The notes under the pieces are model-generated. The model searched no databases. It was not told the DNA's origin and was given only the letters and a program-made list of their open reading frames with translations. Shown here piece after piece: positions 48,240 to 64,000 of a stretch of 64,000 nucleotides of DNA. The DNA is from Primula veris (lineage: Eukaryota > Streptophyta > Magnoliopsida > Ericales > Primulaceae): the NCBI GenBank assembly GCA_963682055.1, contig OY821744.1, positions 6,984,835-7,048,834 on the forward strand. The letters are read 5' to 3'. The stretch's first letter is position 1; each line of letters begins with the position of its first letter. Made by a program: the position numbers and the translations under genes.

Positions 48240-48530
48240 GGAATAAGAAACAAACCAAAATATATTCCAAGTAGTGCACATCGTAAGAAAGATTCAAGCC
48301 AAGTACGAATTTTTTTAGAGATGCCTTCTAAATGAACACAGCCCAACAATTATTTAACTTGACGAAATAAAAGAAAACAGAACAAAGGAATAAGAAACAA
48401 ACCAAAATTTATACCAAATAGTGCAACCTCATTAAAGATTGAAGCAAAGTATAAAAGATTTTAGAGCTGTCTTCTAAATGTAAAGACCATGGTTCAACTT
48501 GACGAAAATAAAATAAAAAAGAACAAACTC
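48240..48530. repeat. 147-bp tandem duplication
   Basis: GGAATAAGAAACAAACCAAA begins both copies (48,240 and 48,387); CTTCTAAATG and CAACTTGACGAAA-like stretches end both. It lies in the 3' flank of RPL19. Confidence 0.85.
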
Positions 48531-48665
48531 GGTCAAAAAGTACTGAACAGATAATTAGATAGAAAGTGCTACTTTCATCATTGCACATGAGCTAACTTAT
48601 ATAAAATTTCTCCAGACTTCACCTCACTAAGTAGGTTCAGGCGGTGCAAGGTCGCAGATGAGCAC

Positions 48666-54665
<6,000 letters not shown>

Positions 54666-54692
54666 CTCTCTCTCTCTCTCTCTCTCTCTCGA
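54666..54692 (-). repeat. (GA)n microsatellite touching the RPL19 start codon
   Basis: On the sense strand about 13 GA units end directly in ATGG, so the repeat is the last part of the 5' leader. The site is likely length-variable. Confidence 0.9.
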
Positions 54693-54776
54693 GCTGCACA
54701 ATCAGTGGGAGAGAGAAAGAGATAATAGCGGCGATTTTATTTGATTGAGTTGCAGCCCTAGTATTATTTTTTAAAT

Positions 54777-54832
54777 TGGGCTTTTTTATTTAATGGGCTT
54801 TTTTATTTTATTTTAAGATTGATTAGTGGGCT
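54777..54832 (-). promoter_or_regulatory. Three site II (TGGGCT) boxes of the RPL19 promoter
   Basis: TGGGCT at 54,777-54,782, 54,794-54,799 and 54,827-54,832, about 112-167 bases upstream of the start codon. TGGGCY site II elements bound by TCP factors are typical of plant ribosomal protein promoters and coordinate them with cell growth; use here is inferred from position and number. Confidence 0.6.
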
Positions 54833-54864
54833 TGTTTCTCTTTTCTTTTTTTTACTTAATTGTT

Positions 54865-55185
54865 GGGAGGTCCAAAAGATTAAACTTATTTAAGTTTTAG
54901 TCTGGACCCTAAACTTATTTAAAATTTGGTCCAAACCCTATACAAAACTCATGATTTTTATTTGTTTATATATATATATATATTTTTTTTTAAATACAAA
55001 TTATTTAATTCTAGTAACATATTTTGCATATAAAATTAAGTTTTCACGTTTCAATAAACTTGTACATGTAAAATATAGATTATTGACTCGTACATATGTA
55101 AATTTTAATATTTCATCTGTTTTATATTTTTATTTGTTTTTATATTTTGGACTAAAACTTAAATAAGTTGTGTTTGTTGGACTTA
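54865..55185. mobile_element. Putative MITE with imperfect inverted ends
   Basis: Left AACTTATTTAAGTTTTAGTC (54,882-54,902 region) is the inverse of right GACTAAAACTTAAATAAGTT (55,149-55,168). Weaker pairing (GGTCCAAAAGATTA against TGTTTGTTGGACTT) extends outward. The inside is AT-rich with no frame. No target duplication was identified. Confidence 0.5.
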
Positions 55186-57060
55186 CACTTCATAAAATAT
55201 CAAAAACATGACCGGTCTGAAAATTACCCCTTTCTTTATTTGCTTTTTTGGAAAACTGTGTTTTTTTTCGTTTTGATAATGAGAGATTTTATCGAGTCAA
55301 GTCATTATGCATAAGTGATCAAAAATGGTTAGGCAATGTCAATGTCCGAGATTCTGATTCTCCTACTTTATGAAACTAGCTTGAAAATTTGTAGCCACGC
55401 AAGTCCAGGTATAAATCAAGTTCATATCTTTTTTGAGGGCTAAAATATCGCTGACGACTGAATCGGTCTCTCGGAGGGAGATATTAGTGTTCTCGTAAAC
55501 ATCTAATCAACTTGATATTATCCGATTTGAATTCCACATATATCTAGCCTTTATCCTTAGCCAATCGACATGCTACTATGAGCGTACAAGGCTTTGTCAA
55601 CAACAGTGAAATTGGGCTTGTTGTTATCTTGGTCCAGCCCATTTACTTTTTCCTATTTTCCTTAAATAAGTTGGGTTTAAGAATGTTCAAAATCGATTGA
55701 ATTAGTTTGGTTTGCGGTTTTAATTATTGGTTTTGAAACCAGACTAAACGGAACCAAAACAATTACTTATAATTATATGCAAAATTATAATTAAAAATAA
55801 GTTAGAGTTTATTTATAAACTATTTCAATCTCAACGATTTAAAATAAGTAATAAGATTGTAGAACTATCAATTCTATATTATTAGTTCCTTTTGTATTAG
55901 TTTCTTTAAATCTTGTGTTTTATATATTAGTAATTATTTCTCGATAGAACTTCTTGTTAGCCATCACACATTGATTATGACATGAATCGACTGTATAATC
56001 GGTTTGGTTTGGTCTGCTTTTGGTTAATAATTAGGTCGAAACCGAACCTATCCAAACTGATAAATTCTAATTGACTTGACAATGTACTCCGAACATACTT
56101 TTGCTAATCCGTAGTTGATGAGGTCTGGACTTGTTTGCAAAAGAGCTCAAGGGTCAAACTTTTTACAATTAGATTAACTCAAATTAGACCTCTAAGAGTA
56201 ACCGCATTACATGTCTCAAACCTTATAATTTCCTTATTTATAGGGTTTTATGCAAAAAAAAAAAAAAAAAAAGTCTTGCATCCGATTCTCTAAGGATTCA
56301 TTAAAGATAGAGTTGTTCAAAATGCTCCTTATATCTAAGAAATCAATATGATTCACTCAAAATACAAAATTTTTAATTTTATATTAAATAATACTAATGA
56401 GACACATATGTAAGTTGAAAAATATATGAATATAGACTAAAATAACAATATATAATATAATACGATTATAATAAAAAAAATTGATAGGAAATCTGACAAA
56501 TTGTATAAAATTAAATAGTTCCATAAAACATGTTAACAAATACATTTCCCTCTGTATTTAAGTAAAATTTTGACAGATGTGATGGAGTTGCTCTCCTTGC
56601 TTCTTTGATCTCTATGAAGACCCACCATAATTGACATATGCCTGTTATAATAATTAATAATGGCTTGTTTGAAATGGATTCTTTCGTAAGAGTTAAATTA
56701 GTTTATCCGAGGGTCCGACATGGATTGAGAAATTATGCATTTTAGATTTCTTTGTGTACTCTTTTCATTCAAATGTTTGTATCATCAAGTGTTCAGTTTC
56801 GATGAAAGGAAAAATGCAATTGTCAAACAGAGATTTTATTTCGAAAAAAAAAACAGAAAGATTTATTCAGACTAGTATAACAAGATTCTCATTTATAAAG
56901 AGTAACACTAGTGATACTCTAATACCTAATCTTTTGTTTAACAATTGTGTACTATATACGTGCTAGCAAGTAAATACTCATGATACATACATAGGGGAAA
57001 TGTGCTCATCACGAACATACAAAAAAATTGTCATTAATGTCTCAGGTTTGTGTATTGAAC
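55186..57060. other. AT-rich intergenic stretch
   Basis: No gene is supported. Near 55,700-55,750 and 55,990-56,050 there are similar GGTTTGGTTTGCGGTTTT / CGGTTTGGTTTGGTCTG stretches of the kind common in old plant transposon ends. A run of 19 A lies at about 56,253. Confidence 0.5.
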
Positions 57061-57061
57061 A

Positions 57062-57069
57062 TATAAAAA
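57062..57069 (+). promoter_or_regulatory. TATA box of the Ole e 1-like gene
   Basis: TATAAAAA 59-66 bases upstream of the start codon; leader about 30-35 bases. Confidence 0.6.
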
Positions 57070-57127
57070 GGCCATGTATTACGTTTAGTTATCTATCTAA
57101 AACCATCAAATTAAGATAAAGCTCAAC

Positions 57128-58020
57128 ATGTCTCTTTCTAGCATCGCTCTTTGTCTTTCCCTCTTGCTATTGTCACATATAGTAATTTCTTCCGCGAACG
57201 ACTATTCCCCAAATTTACACAAGACTGATGGATATGGGCGACAGGTTACAAAGGAAGGGAATGTGTATACGCTAAAATCTCCGAAGAAGGAAACTGTATC
57301 TCCTTACGTTATCGGTGTTCAAGGCCTTATATACTGTAAAGTTGGTCCCAAGCTCATTCCACTCAAAGGTATTTTTTGTGTGGAATAGATGTAGCATTTT
57401 ATACAATATACTATTAGTATATAGTAGATTTTTTTATAAATTTTGGATGCATAATCATTTTGTTGGGTAACAAATCAAACGTCACGATATAACTAACTTC
57501 TTGAAATGCATGCAATTAAAGAAACCCTAGCCAGTCTACTTTTTTTGAATATTTTAAAGAACTAATTTTTTGGATTGTTTAAGTAGAAAACAAGTCGATG
57601 TTATATCTCTGTGTTGGTGTACTATTTTATATGAAGAACACTCTTGTAAATTAACAATGTTGTGGTAATTATTTAGGAGCTTTGGCGAGAGTAACATGCC
57701 TAACCGTCGACGAGGATGGGTATGAATCAGCACCCTTTTCTCTCCTCAGCAACAAAACCAATGCCAAGGGGTACTTTTCTGCCGAGGTGTCTCCTTTTGG
57801 GGTTCAAAACTACAAAAATGCCATTTCGAAGTGCAATTGTAAGGCGTTTCTTGAGAAATCTCCATGGGAAAGTTGTAATATCCCGACTAACGTTAACAAT
57901 GGGATTAACGGTGCCCCTCTCTCTAATTCATACCGTCTGATCAGAAAGAACACCAAATTATACTCCGTAGGTCCCTTTGTCTTTGCTCCGGCGTCTACTT
58001 CAGTGCCTTATAAATATTGA
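57128..58020 (+). CDS. Secreted Ole e 1-like (pollen Ole e 1 / extensin) protein, two exons
   Basis: Probable cell-wall protein of the pollen Ole e 1 and extensin family; molecular role not established. Exons 57128-57368 and 57677-58020 join in phase (GT at 57,369, AG at 57,675-57,676) to 194 residues. Residues 1-24 are a signal peptide (LSSIALCLSLLLLSHIVISS). The Ole e 1 domain begins VQGLIYCKVG, a hallmark of the family, and continues RVTCLTVDEDGYE, NAKGYFSAEV, AISKCNCKAFLEKSPWESCN and LYSVGPFVFAP. Six Cys remain after the signal, fitting paired disulfides. It lacks the proline-rich repeats of extensin-type relatives. No neighbour suggests a pathway. Confidence 0.9.
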
Positions 58021-58511
58021 GTTGTGACCAAATAATATATCTAAATGTTGCAAATTTTTGTTACTCATTTACCTAGTTTGCTATGCGAACGCTCTCAAGT
58101 GGACGATATATGTGTTACAGCATTTGTGGTTTTCAGATGTAATGTTCTTCTTGTGGTTAATTACAGTGGTGTTAATTTGTTCTAAATTAATTTTCAATTT
58201 CCTATTACTTATTAGATGAAATTTGAACATTAAAAAGTTAGAAGGTGGTTGGATTCCTAAATAATTATAATTTCAAAGGATATATGCTATTAGCGACATA
58301 AGATTTTTTCCATCAATACTTGATTCCAATACATGAAATGAGAAATTCTGTACTCATTAGATTAGATTTTTCTAGACTCGTAGCGTGTGCTCTAGTCACT
58401 TTTGGCGTGTGAAAGAAATATTTATTTATTTTGTATGAGAAATAATTTAAAGTAATCCCTTGAGTCTATTATACAAAGCAATATGATTAGTTAATAGTTA
58501 CTACTATTACG
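58021..58511. other. 3' flank of the Ole e 1-like gene
   Basis: AT-rich; no gene or clear repeat seen before the MITE at 58,512. Confidence 0.5.
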
Positions 58512-58935
58512 TGAACATCGACAATAGTATTGTTATCTCTATTTTTAACTAAAATAATTAGCTAAAAATATAATTTTTTGTCTCCATTAGTTATGTTAAA
58601 TCATGTGTTATCTTTATAGATATTAAAAAAATTGTTAAAAATAACAATGTTTTTAATGTTGTTAATTGATGATGTGACAAAAGATCATTAATTTAGACGT
58701 GAACTCTATTTCAACTATTACTATTTTAGTTTCTATTTTAGTGAGATTTACAAAATGACTAATTAATAACATTTCAATTAATAATTAATTTTTAATTAAA
58801 ATTATATAACTTTGTTGAGTTAATACACTACTGTGAAGGTTAAATTTAAGTTACACATGTGTCATTTAACATGTAATTAAATGATAATGTGTCAAAATTA
58901 ATATTATTAAAATTAACATAACTATTGTAAACGGC
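58512..58935. mobile_element. MITE of the GAGCATC-CAATAG family, single copy
   Basis: Starts ACATCGACAATAGTATTGTT and ends AACATAACTATTGT, matching termini of the nested copies at 59,460-60,632. Inner landmarks are shared: ATGTGTTATCTTTATAGAT, ACAATGTTTTTAATG and TTAACATGTAATTAA-like. It is more diverged than the nested copies. No transposase. Confidence 0.75.
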
Positions 58936-59459
58936 AGTGATTACATTACATGTGTTATCTATCATTTATGTGCAATTTATTACATTGTGTATATCAAATA
59001 TATTAGTTTTAACTTTTTGACTCATTACAAAGTTCAATAAATAATTCAGAAAGCGTGGCCTCAAGAGGGTGACATTTGTCTACGAATCTATTTGGAAAAT
59101 TTGGAACCTTTTATCCCACGGAAAATGCCAAATTTAACATCAACGTCATATGCTTCATTATTTATATTAACATATTCGGTGAATAAAACTTGGGGCGCTG
59201 GCATATTATTGAATAATAATTGTAGGGAGTAACATCCATACAAAATAGTATAGTAGTAGTATTTATCATTCTACTAACAAAATTGGAAAAAAATATCTTG
59301 TGTGTTTTGTACATTTAAATTAAGAAAATTAAATTATTGTTTGGTGAAACTATATAAACTAAGTAAAGAAAGTCAAATCATTACAATTCTACAATTAATT
59401 AAGTGCTTAACTTCAAGGGTAGGGAATTCGTGACCGCATGTACATCTAAATGACGTTAG
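58936..59459. other. AT-rich intergenic stretch
   Basis: No gene or repeat that I can define. Confidence 0.5.
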
Positions 59460-59588
59460 TCTTTACAATAATGTTGTTATCTATATTGTTAACTAAAATA
59501 GTTAATTAACAATATATTTTTTTATCTCTATTAGTTGCGTTAAAGTATGTGTTATCTTTATAGATGTTAAAAAAGTTGTTAAAGTTAA

Positions 59589-60375
59589 AGAGCATCTGCA
59601 ATAGTGTTGTTATATCTATTATTAAGTAAAATAGTTAGCTAACAATACATTTTTTTATCTCCATTAGAGCATCCACAATAGTTTTGTTAATTTTTTAATG
59701 TCAAGTAATGACATATTATCGTTTAAAAAGATTTTAAATGACACATATGCATCTTAAATTTAATAACCACATTAGTTTCAAGTTAACGATTTTATCAATT
59801 TTTAATTAATCATTTTTCTTTTATTTTACTGATCACTATTCTTATGGGGAGAATTTATATGAGATAATAATGTTAATTGTGTGCTATATTTGTCATGTCA
59901 TCAGTTACAAACATTAAAAACATTGTTAACTTTAACAACTTTTTTAACATCTATAAAAATAACACATACTTTAACGCAACCAATGGAGATAAAAAAAATG
60001 TATTGTTAGCTAATTATTTTAGTTAACAATAGAGATAACAACACTATTGCAGATGCTCTTAGTTGTGTTGAAGTATGTGTTATCTTTATAAATGTTAAAA
60101 AATTTGTTAAAATTAACAATATTTTTAATGTTTGTAACTGATGACGTGATAAACACAGCCCACAATTAACATTATTATCTACTATAAATTCTCCACATAA
60201 AAATAGTAACTAGTAAAATAAAAGAGAAATGGTTAATTAAAAATTGATAACATTGTTAGTGTGAAACTAATATGGTTATTAAATTTAAGATGCATATGTG
60301 TCATTTAATACATTTTTAAACGATGATGTGTCAGCACTTAACATTAAAAAGTTAACAAAACTATTGTGGATGCTT
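59589..60375 (+). mobile_element. MITE copy B, inserted into copy A
   Basis: Starts AGAGCATCTGCAATAG and ends CTATTGTGGATGCTT; TAA flanks it on both sides (59,586-59,588 and 60,376-60,378). It is itself split by copy C. A 3-bp TAA/TTA target is typical of PIF/Harbinger (Tourist-like) MITEs. Confidence 0.85.
59667..60058 (-). mobile_element. MITE copy C, 392 bp, inserted into copy B
   Basis: Starts GAGCATCCACAATAG and ends CTATTGCAGATGCTC, flanked by TTA at 59,664-59,666 and 60,059-60,061. Read on the - strand it has the same sequence as copies A and B on the + strand. Joining the flanks restores the CTCCATTAGTTG(T/C)GTT stretch seen in relatives. Confidence 0.9.
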
Positions 60376-60886
60376 TAACAATGTTTTTAATGTTTGTAAC
60401 TGATGACATGACAAACACAGTCAACAATTAACATTATTATCTCCTATAAATTTTACTCATAAGAATAGTGACCAATAAAAAAAAAAAAAAATTGTTAATT
60501 AAAAATTGATAACATTATTAACCTGAAATTAGTGTGTTTATTAAATTTAACATGCATATGTGTCATTTAACATCTTTTAAACGATGATGTGTTACTGTTT
60601 AACATTAAAAATTTAATAAAATTATTATGATGCCGTTGGTAAACTTTCCGGCAATTATAAATTCATTCATATACTTGGTATGAAAAATTTAATTTTGTGA
60701 GGTGAAACGTGACACTTGTGTTGCCTAGCAAAGAAATTGGAACAAAATTCTCATCAAACTATAATAACTCCGCTTCCCCCTCTTTCTCTTACCTGTATAT
60801 TCATGCTTTTTTTCCTCATAAATTTAGCTATACCTATAGGCTTACAGCCAAACCTAACAAGACTATACTAAACTAAACCAAACCAA

Positions 60887-60894
60887 TATAAATA
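60887..60894 (+). promoter_or_regulatory. TATA box of the small membrane-protein gene
   Basis: TATAAATA, 57-64 bases upstream of the first ATG. Confidence 0.5.
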
Positions 60895-60950
60895 TGTTTA
60901 AGAAAACTACACTAGTAAAACTTCTACAAAAAAAAATACACAAGTAAATA

Positions 60951-61199
60951 TTGAATATGGAGGTGGCTAAGGACACAGGAAAGCAAGAAAAGCGGAGGAT
61001 GGTTATCCATGGGTCCGGAAGCGGCGTTGGAGGAGTCGTGGTGTGGGGAGGATTAGCAGTTGTTGCAACCGGTTTTCTTGTAGCATCCGTTTCTGCGTTT
61101 AAATCGTGGAGAAATAAAGAAAATACTCGAGTAGAATCCGATGAGCTTAACAAGTTTGTTCCCTTATCTTTTGATTCTGTCTTGGCTCAAATTTTGTGA
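60951..61199 (+). CDS. Small predicted membrane protein, 82 aa (80 from second Met)
   Basis: I do not recognise the family. The N terminus is charged (KDTGKQEKRRMV), then comes a Gly-rich hydrophobic segment with GSGVGGVVVWGG and LAVVATGFLVASVSAF (about residues 20-50) that could span a membrane once, followed by a basic KSWRNK and a polar tail. Two Met codons lie close together; the second (60,957, in ATATGGAGG) may be the real start. A TATA box at normal distance, an A-rich leader and a duplicated 3' flank support a transcribed gene. Small plant membrane proteins of this layout exist, but a name would be a guess. Confidence 0.6.
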   Translation: MNMEVAKDTGKQEKRRMVIHGSGSGVGGVVVWGGLAVVATGFLVASVSAFKSWRNKENTRVESDELNKFVPLSFDSVLAQIL

Positions 61200-61560
61200 A
61201 AACTGATAAGGTTGCTGTTTTATTATAGGATTCTATAGTTGCAATTTGTATGCTTGTTTGTTTTTGTCTTGTTCAAGTTGGTTCACCTAACTTTCTCCTG
61301 TATAGCTGAAATATTGTGAAACTTGATGGATTGATATTCAATAATATTGGCTTCTTTCTTTTGATTCCCTTAGATTTTGATTCTGTCTGAGCTCAAATTT
61401 TGTAAAAACTGATGAGGTTGCTATTTTACTATAGGTTTCTTTGGTTGCAGTTTGTATGCTTGTTTGTTTTTGTCCTTTTCAAGTTGGTTCACCTAACTTT
61501 CTCCTGTATAGCTGAAATATTGTGAAACTTGATATGATTGATATTCAGTTGTATCGGCTT
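61165..61560 (+). repeat. 206-bp tandem duplication of the 3' end of the small gene
   Basis: TTTTGATTCTGTCT begins both copies (61,169 and 61,376); GTTGGTTCACCTAACTTTCT and CCTGTATAGCTGAAATATTG are unchanged in both. Copy 1 includes the last codons and stop of the small gene; copy 2 lies in its 3' flank. Confidence 0.9.
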
Positions 61561-61569
61561 ATTTCTTTG

Positions 61570-62180
61570 GTCATGGATTTTGTTTCTTTTATAAGCTGTA
61601 CTCTATTGGTTACTAGTTTTTGGCGAGCCTATTTTTATTTCTAGGCTCGGCTTATATATTTTATTCGCTAAACGCCCATCGGGTCCTACCGAAGCAGTTG
61701 ACCAGATAATATAGCAGTAATCAATAAAACAATTTAATATCTTTATAGTCCGAGGTCTGTAGCCCGGCTCTTTACCGCCCCGGCACCTAAGTTGTACATA
61801 GCTTACAAAGGACAAGTGCAATAACAGAGATAATATATGAACGGATATATTGGGTAAGCATGTCGGTACAGGGGGTTGATGTTTTTTTTTATCAGGTTGA
61901 AGGGTCCGTCGAAACGTTGGAGGCGGCCGTGTATGGTAATGGTACGGCGGCCCGTCCCGATGATTCCCGAGTTCCTGTTTGTTTAGTTGTATTTCCTGGA
62001 TACGGTTCGTTAGCAGTTTAATCTGTTTTATGTTGGATTCAGTAGCTATGTTCTTGAATTAACATATCTAATATAGTTTCACTTGTGACCATCAATTCTA
62101 CTAAAGTGGATTGGTCCAAATACTAAGCTGTCGTACCTGTCCAGTGAGCATGACATGTGATTTGCAGTGCAATTCCAATC
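61570..62180. other. Transition zone to GC-richer repeat DNA
   Basis: GC content rises from about here. No gene is supported; motifs such as AGCCCGGCTCTTTACCGCCC and GGCGGCCGTGTATGG suggest transposon sequence but could not be classified. Confidence 0.4.
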
Positions 62181-64000
62181 CATTACATGTTAGTGTGTGT
62201 GTATGTAATCATATGTATAAGTGTGAGTATAGAGAAAGGGGGGGAGTAACTGTGACTGTGGTTGTCTGTATATGGACCCACGGGCGTAGGCATTGCCGAG
62301 GCACCGCGAAAGACGAGGCGGCAGCTTGGGCCCCAACTCTGATGAGATCTCGTCACCTCTCCATGATGGTGTATATACAGTTTATATATATATATATATA
62401 TATGTTCGTATGTCTATACATATCTCCGTTCTATATATCTGTATATATCACTATATGTATGTACATCTATCTCATCTATCTGTCTATTTCTATTTTAGGA
62501 GAGAGAGAGAGCCCCCTTTCTTGGTGGGAAATGATCAGTATTTATAGGGTTAAAATAGGTTTTACTATTCACTTGGGCTTTTCTTAATCGGTCTGAGACT
62601 GTTAACGGTTTTTATAAATGCAATACAGTTTTGTATAAAATAAATACTGTTACACGTGTAAATTAGACAGTTCTAATAAATAGAGAAGGAATACATAAAT
62701 ACCCTCGCCAACAGCTCCCTGCTCAGTGGCGTAGACATGACCGAGGGCTCTGGAGTGTGTTCGGTCCTGGCTATGGTGCTGGATAATGAATAAGCAATCA
62801 AACAAATATAAAACATGTACCTGACACGGTTACCTTTGCTATGCGGTGTCTGAGGTCGTAAGATCGATGTATAATAAATAGCACGATCCGAGTCTGAAAC
62901 ACAGTAAAGCCTGAGGGCATCGCCCAACGTCTCGATTCATAGGTCCGATAAAAAATGTCATAAGATAAAGATAGAGCCTGAGTCACGGGACTGGTAAATA
63001 AGGTCATAAGACCGAAGCAGTGTCTGAGGTCATAAGACAGAGATCGATCGTATAATCCTGGAGCTAGTGATGGTGAAATGTGTCAGAGGAACTCATGATG
63101 GGCAAACCTGTCAAAGGAACCCGTGATGGGCGGAGCCGTCAGAGGGCATGTAGCTGACTGAGGTTGGAAGTTATCGTTGGTGAACTGTGCCGGAGAGCCC
63201 GTGATGGGTTGAGCTGTCAGAGCGTGACTAATTCTATCACGTGAAATAAATATAATGAACTGTATGTGAACCGTTGTCATAGAAACATGACTAAGTCTCC
63301 CTCAAAGCCGGAGCTTTCGAGGGCTTCAAAGAGTAACTTGTCGTAGTAGAAAATATGGGTCTTCCTTGGGATTTGAGGGGTTCAAATAGTAACTTTATAC
63401 TAGGTCGGAGATGTCCAGGACGGACAAAGGTCGGGGAATGTCGAGGGGGGACTAGATCAAGGGACGGAGATCGTCGAGGGAGTCTGTGATGGGTTTAGGC
63501 CGCCAATGATGGGCAGTGCTAGGAAAGCCATGGTGGGCTAGGCTCGAAGGCTGTCGATAATGGACTATGCCAGGAAAGCCGTGGTGGGCTAGGCTCAGAG
63601 ACTGTCGGTGATAAACTGTGTCGGAGAAGCCCGTGATCGGGTGAGCTCGAAGACTGTCTATGATGGACTATGCTGGAATAGTCGTGGTGGGCTAGGCTCA
63701 GAGGTTGTCGGTGACGGACTCTGTCGGAGAAGCCCGTGATCGGCTGAGCTCGAATACTATCGATGATGGACTATGTTGGAATAGTCGTGGTGGGCTAGGC
63801 TCAGAGGCTGTCGGTAATGGACTCTGTCGGAGAAGCCCGTGATCGGCTGAGCTCGAATACTATCGATGATGGACTATGTTGGAATAGTCGTGGTGGGCTA
63901 GGATCGGAGACTCTTGATATGGGTTGATACATGTACTGAGGCAGGTGCTCCCAGTGGGTAATCCCCATTCGGGGTATAAAATTGAAAGACTCTACCGGAG
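62180..64000. mobile_element. Possible LTR retroelement fragment, cut by window end
   Basis: Composition is much GC-richer than the rest of the window. A GA run (62,500-62,515) followed by CTTTCTTGGTGGGAAATGA and TATTTATAGG resembles a promoter inside a plant LTR. No gag or pol frame, and no LTR pair or target duplication, lies within the window, so the class is unproven. It could instead be satellite-like DNA. Confidence 0.35.
63060..63920 (+). repeat. Tandem repeat, 103-105 bp unit
   Basis: Regular units start GTCGTGGTGGGCTAGGCTCA (or a close variant) at about 63,579, 63,680, 63,785 and 63,888, and each contains GTCGGAGAAGCCCGTGATCG and ATGATGGACTATG. Less regular shorter units (CCCGTGATGGG(C/T)(G/T)GAGC) occupy 63,060-63,560. 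Adjacent regular units differ by only a few bases. Confidence 0.9.

Larger units (their letters stand above)
43786..48665. other. Gene-poor AT-rich stretch
   Basis: No gene is supported by coding homology. A TA microsatellite lies at 44,278-44,312, and a 147-bp tandem duplication downstream of RPL19 at 48,240-48,530. I found no transposon ends that I could pair. Confidence 0.55.
59460..60632 (+). mobile_element. MITE copy A, outermost host copy
   Basis: Left part about 59,460-59,588 and right part 60,376-60,632 join across copy B to give one copy of the family. The join is at GTTAA|CAATGTTTTTAATG, exactly as in uninterrupted relatives. The right end ATTATGATGC is a decayed version of CTATTGTGGATGC. 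Confidence 0.8.

Noticed and set aside
62111..62587. 158-codon frame
   Set aside because: Contains a TA microsatellite (YIYIYI) and overlaps a second frame of the same kind; no homology recognised.
63060..63920. CRISPR-like repeats
   Set aside because: Repeats are contiguous 103-105 bp tandem units without unique spacers, in a plant nuclear genome.

Overview
This is nuclear DNA of a flowering plant, most probably a eudicot. The genes are split by AT-rich introns with GT/AG borders, the proteins are plant-type, and the spacers are full of plant transposons and microsatellites. I could not fix the species. I found no bacterial operon, CRISPR array, rRNA gene or convincing tRNA. Coordinates of spliced genes come from reading splice sites and checking reading phase by hand.

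Left part (1-18,011, all + strand). The window opens inside a long intron of an importin-alpha gene, whose last nine coding exons run 3,610-7,800; the importin-beta-binding exon lies outside. The intron holds a tandem array, a hAT-type element with an 8-bp target duplication and two Stowaway-like elements. A complete nine-exon NAD+ carrier gene of the mitochondrial carrier family (NDT1-like, 324 aa) follows at 11,610-18,011, with a Stowaway element in intron 3.

Middle part (19,300-40,020). This is a broken, duplicated F-box / EXORDIUM-like cluster. One F-box gene is intact (21,133-22,386, +). A second is a decayed relic (about 24,645-25,290, +). A third, on the - strand, is split by a 7.5-kb Ty1-copia retrotransposon (30,018-37,526) with 546-bp LTRs and the 5-bp target duplication CTTCT; reading continues from 37,527 to 30,017 when the element is removed. 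An intact EXORDIUM-like gene (38,973-39,941, -) has a 3'-end relic at about 29,000-29,480. Direct repeats of flanking DNA indicate local segmental duplication. The copia element is decayed in its pol region and carries a nested terminal-inverted-repeat element.

Right part (40,020-64,000). A 1.3-kb AT-rich minisatellite (42,150-43,440) is followed by a long gene-poor stretch. The ribosomal protein gene RPL19 lies at 48,666-54,665 (-, five exons, 212 aa), with a 4-kb first intron full of tandem repeats, a 28-base C run beside a splice acceptor and three site II (TGGGCT) boxes upstream. A two-exon Ole e 1-like secreted protein gene (57,128-58,020, +), a nest of three copies of one MITE family inserted into each other (59,460-60,632), a small membrane-protein gene (60,951-61,199, +) and a GC-richer repeat region with a 103-105 bp tandem unit follow.

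The genes do not form a pathway: they are unrelated housekeeping or family genes separated by repeats. I saw no convincing previously undescribed multi-gene system. The most interesting signals are the retrotransposon-split F-box pseudogene, the non-autonomous-looking copia element, the nested MITEs, the hairpin-forming minisatellite and the tandem arrays in the first introns of three unrelated genes.
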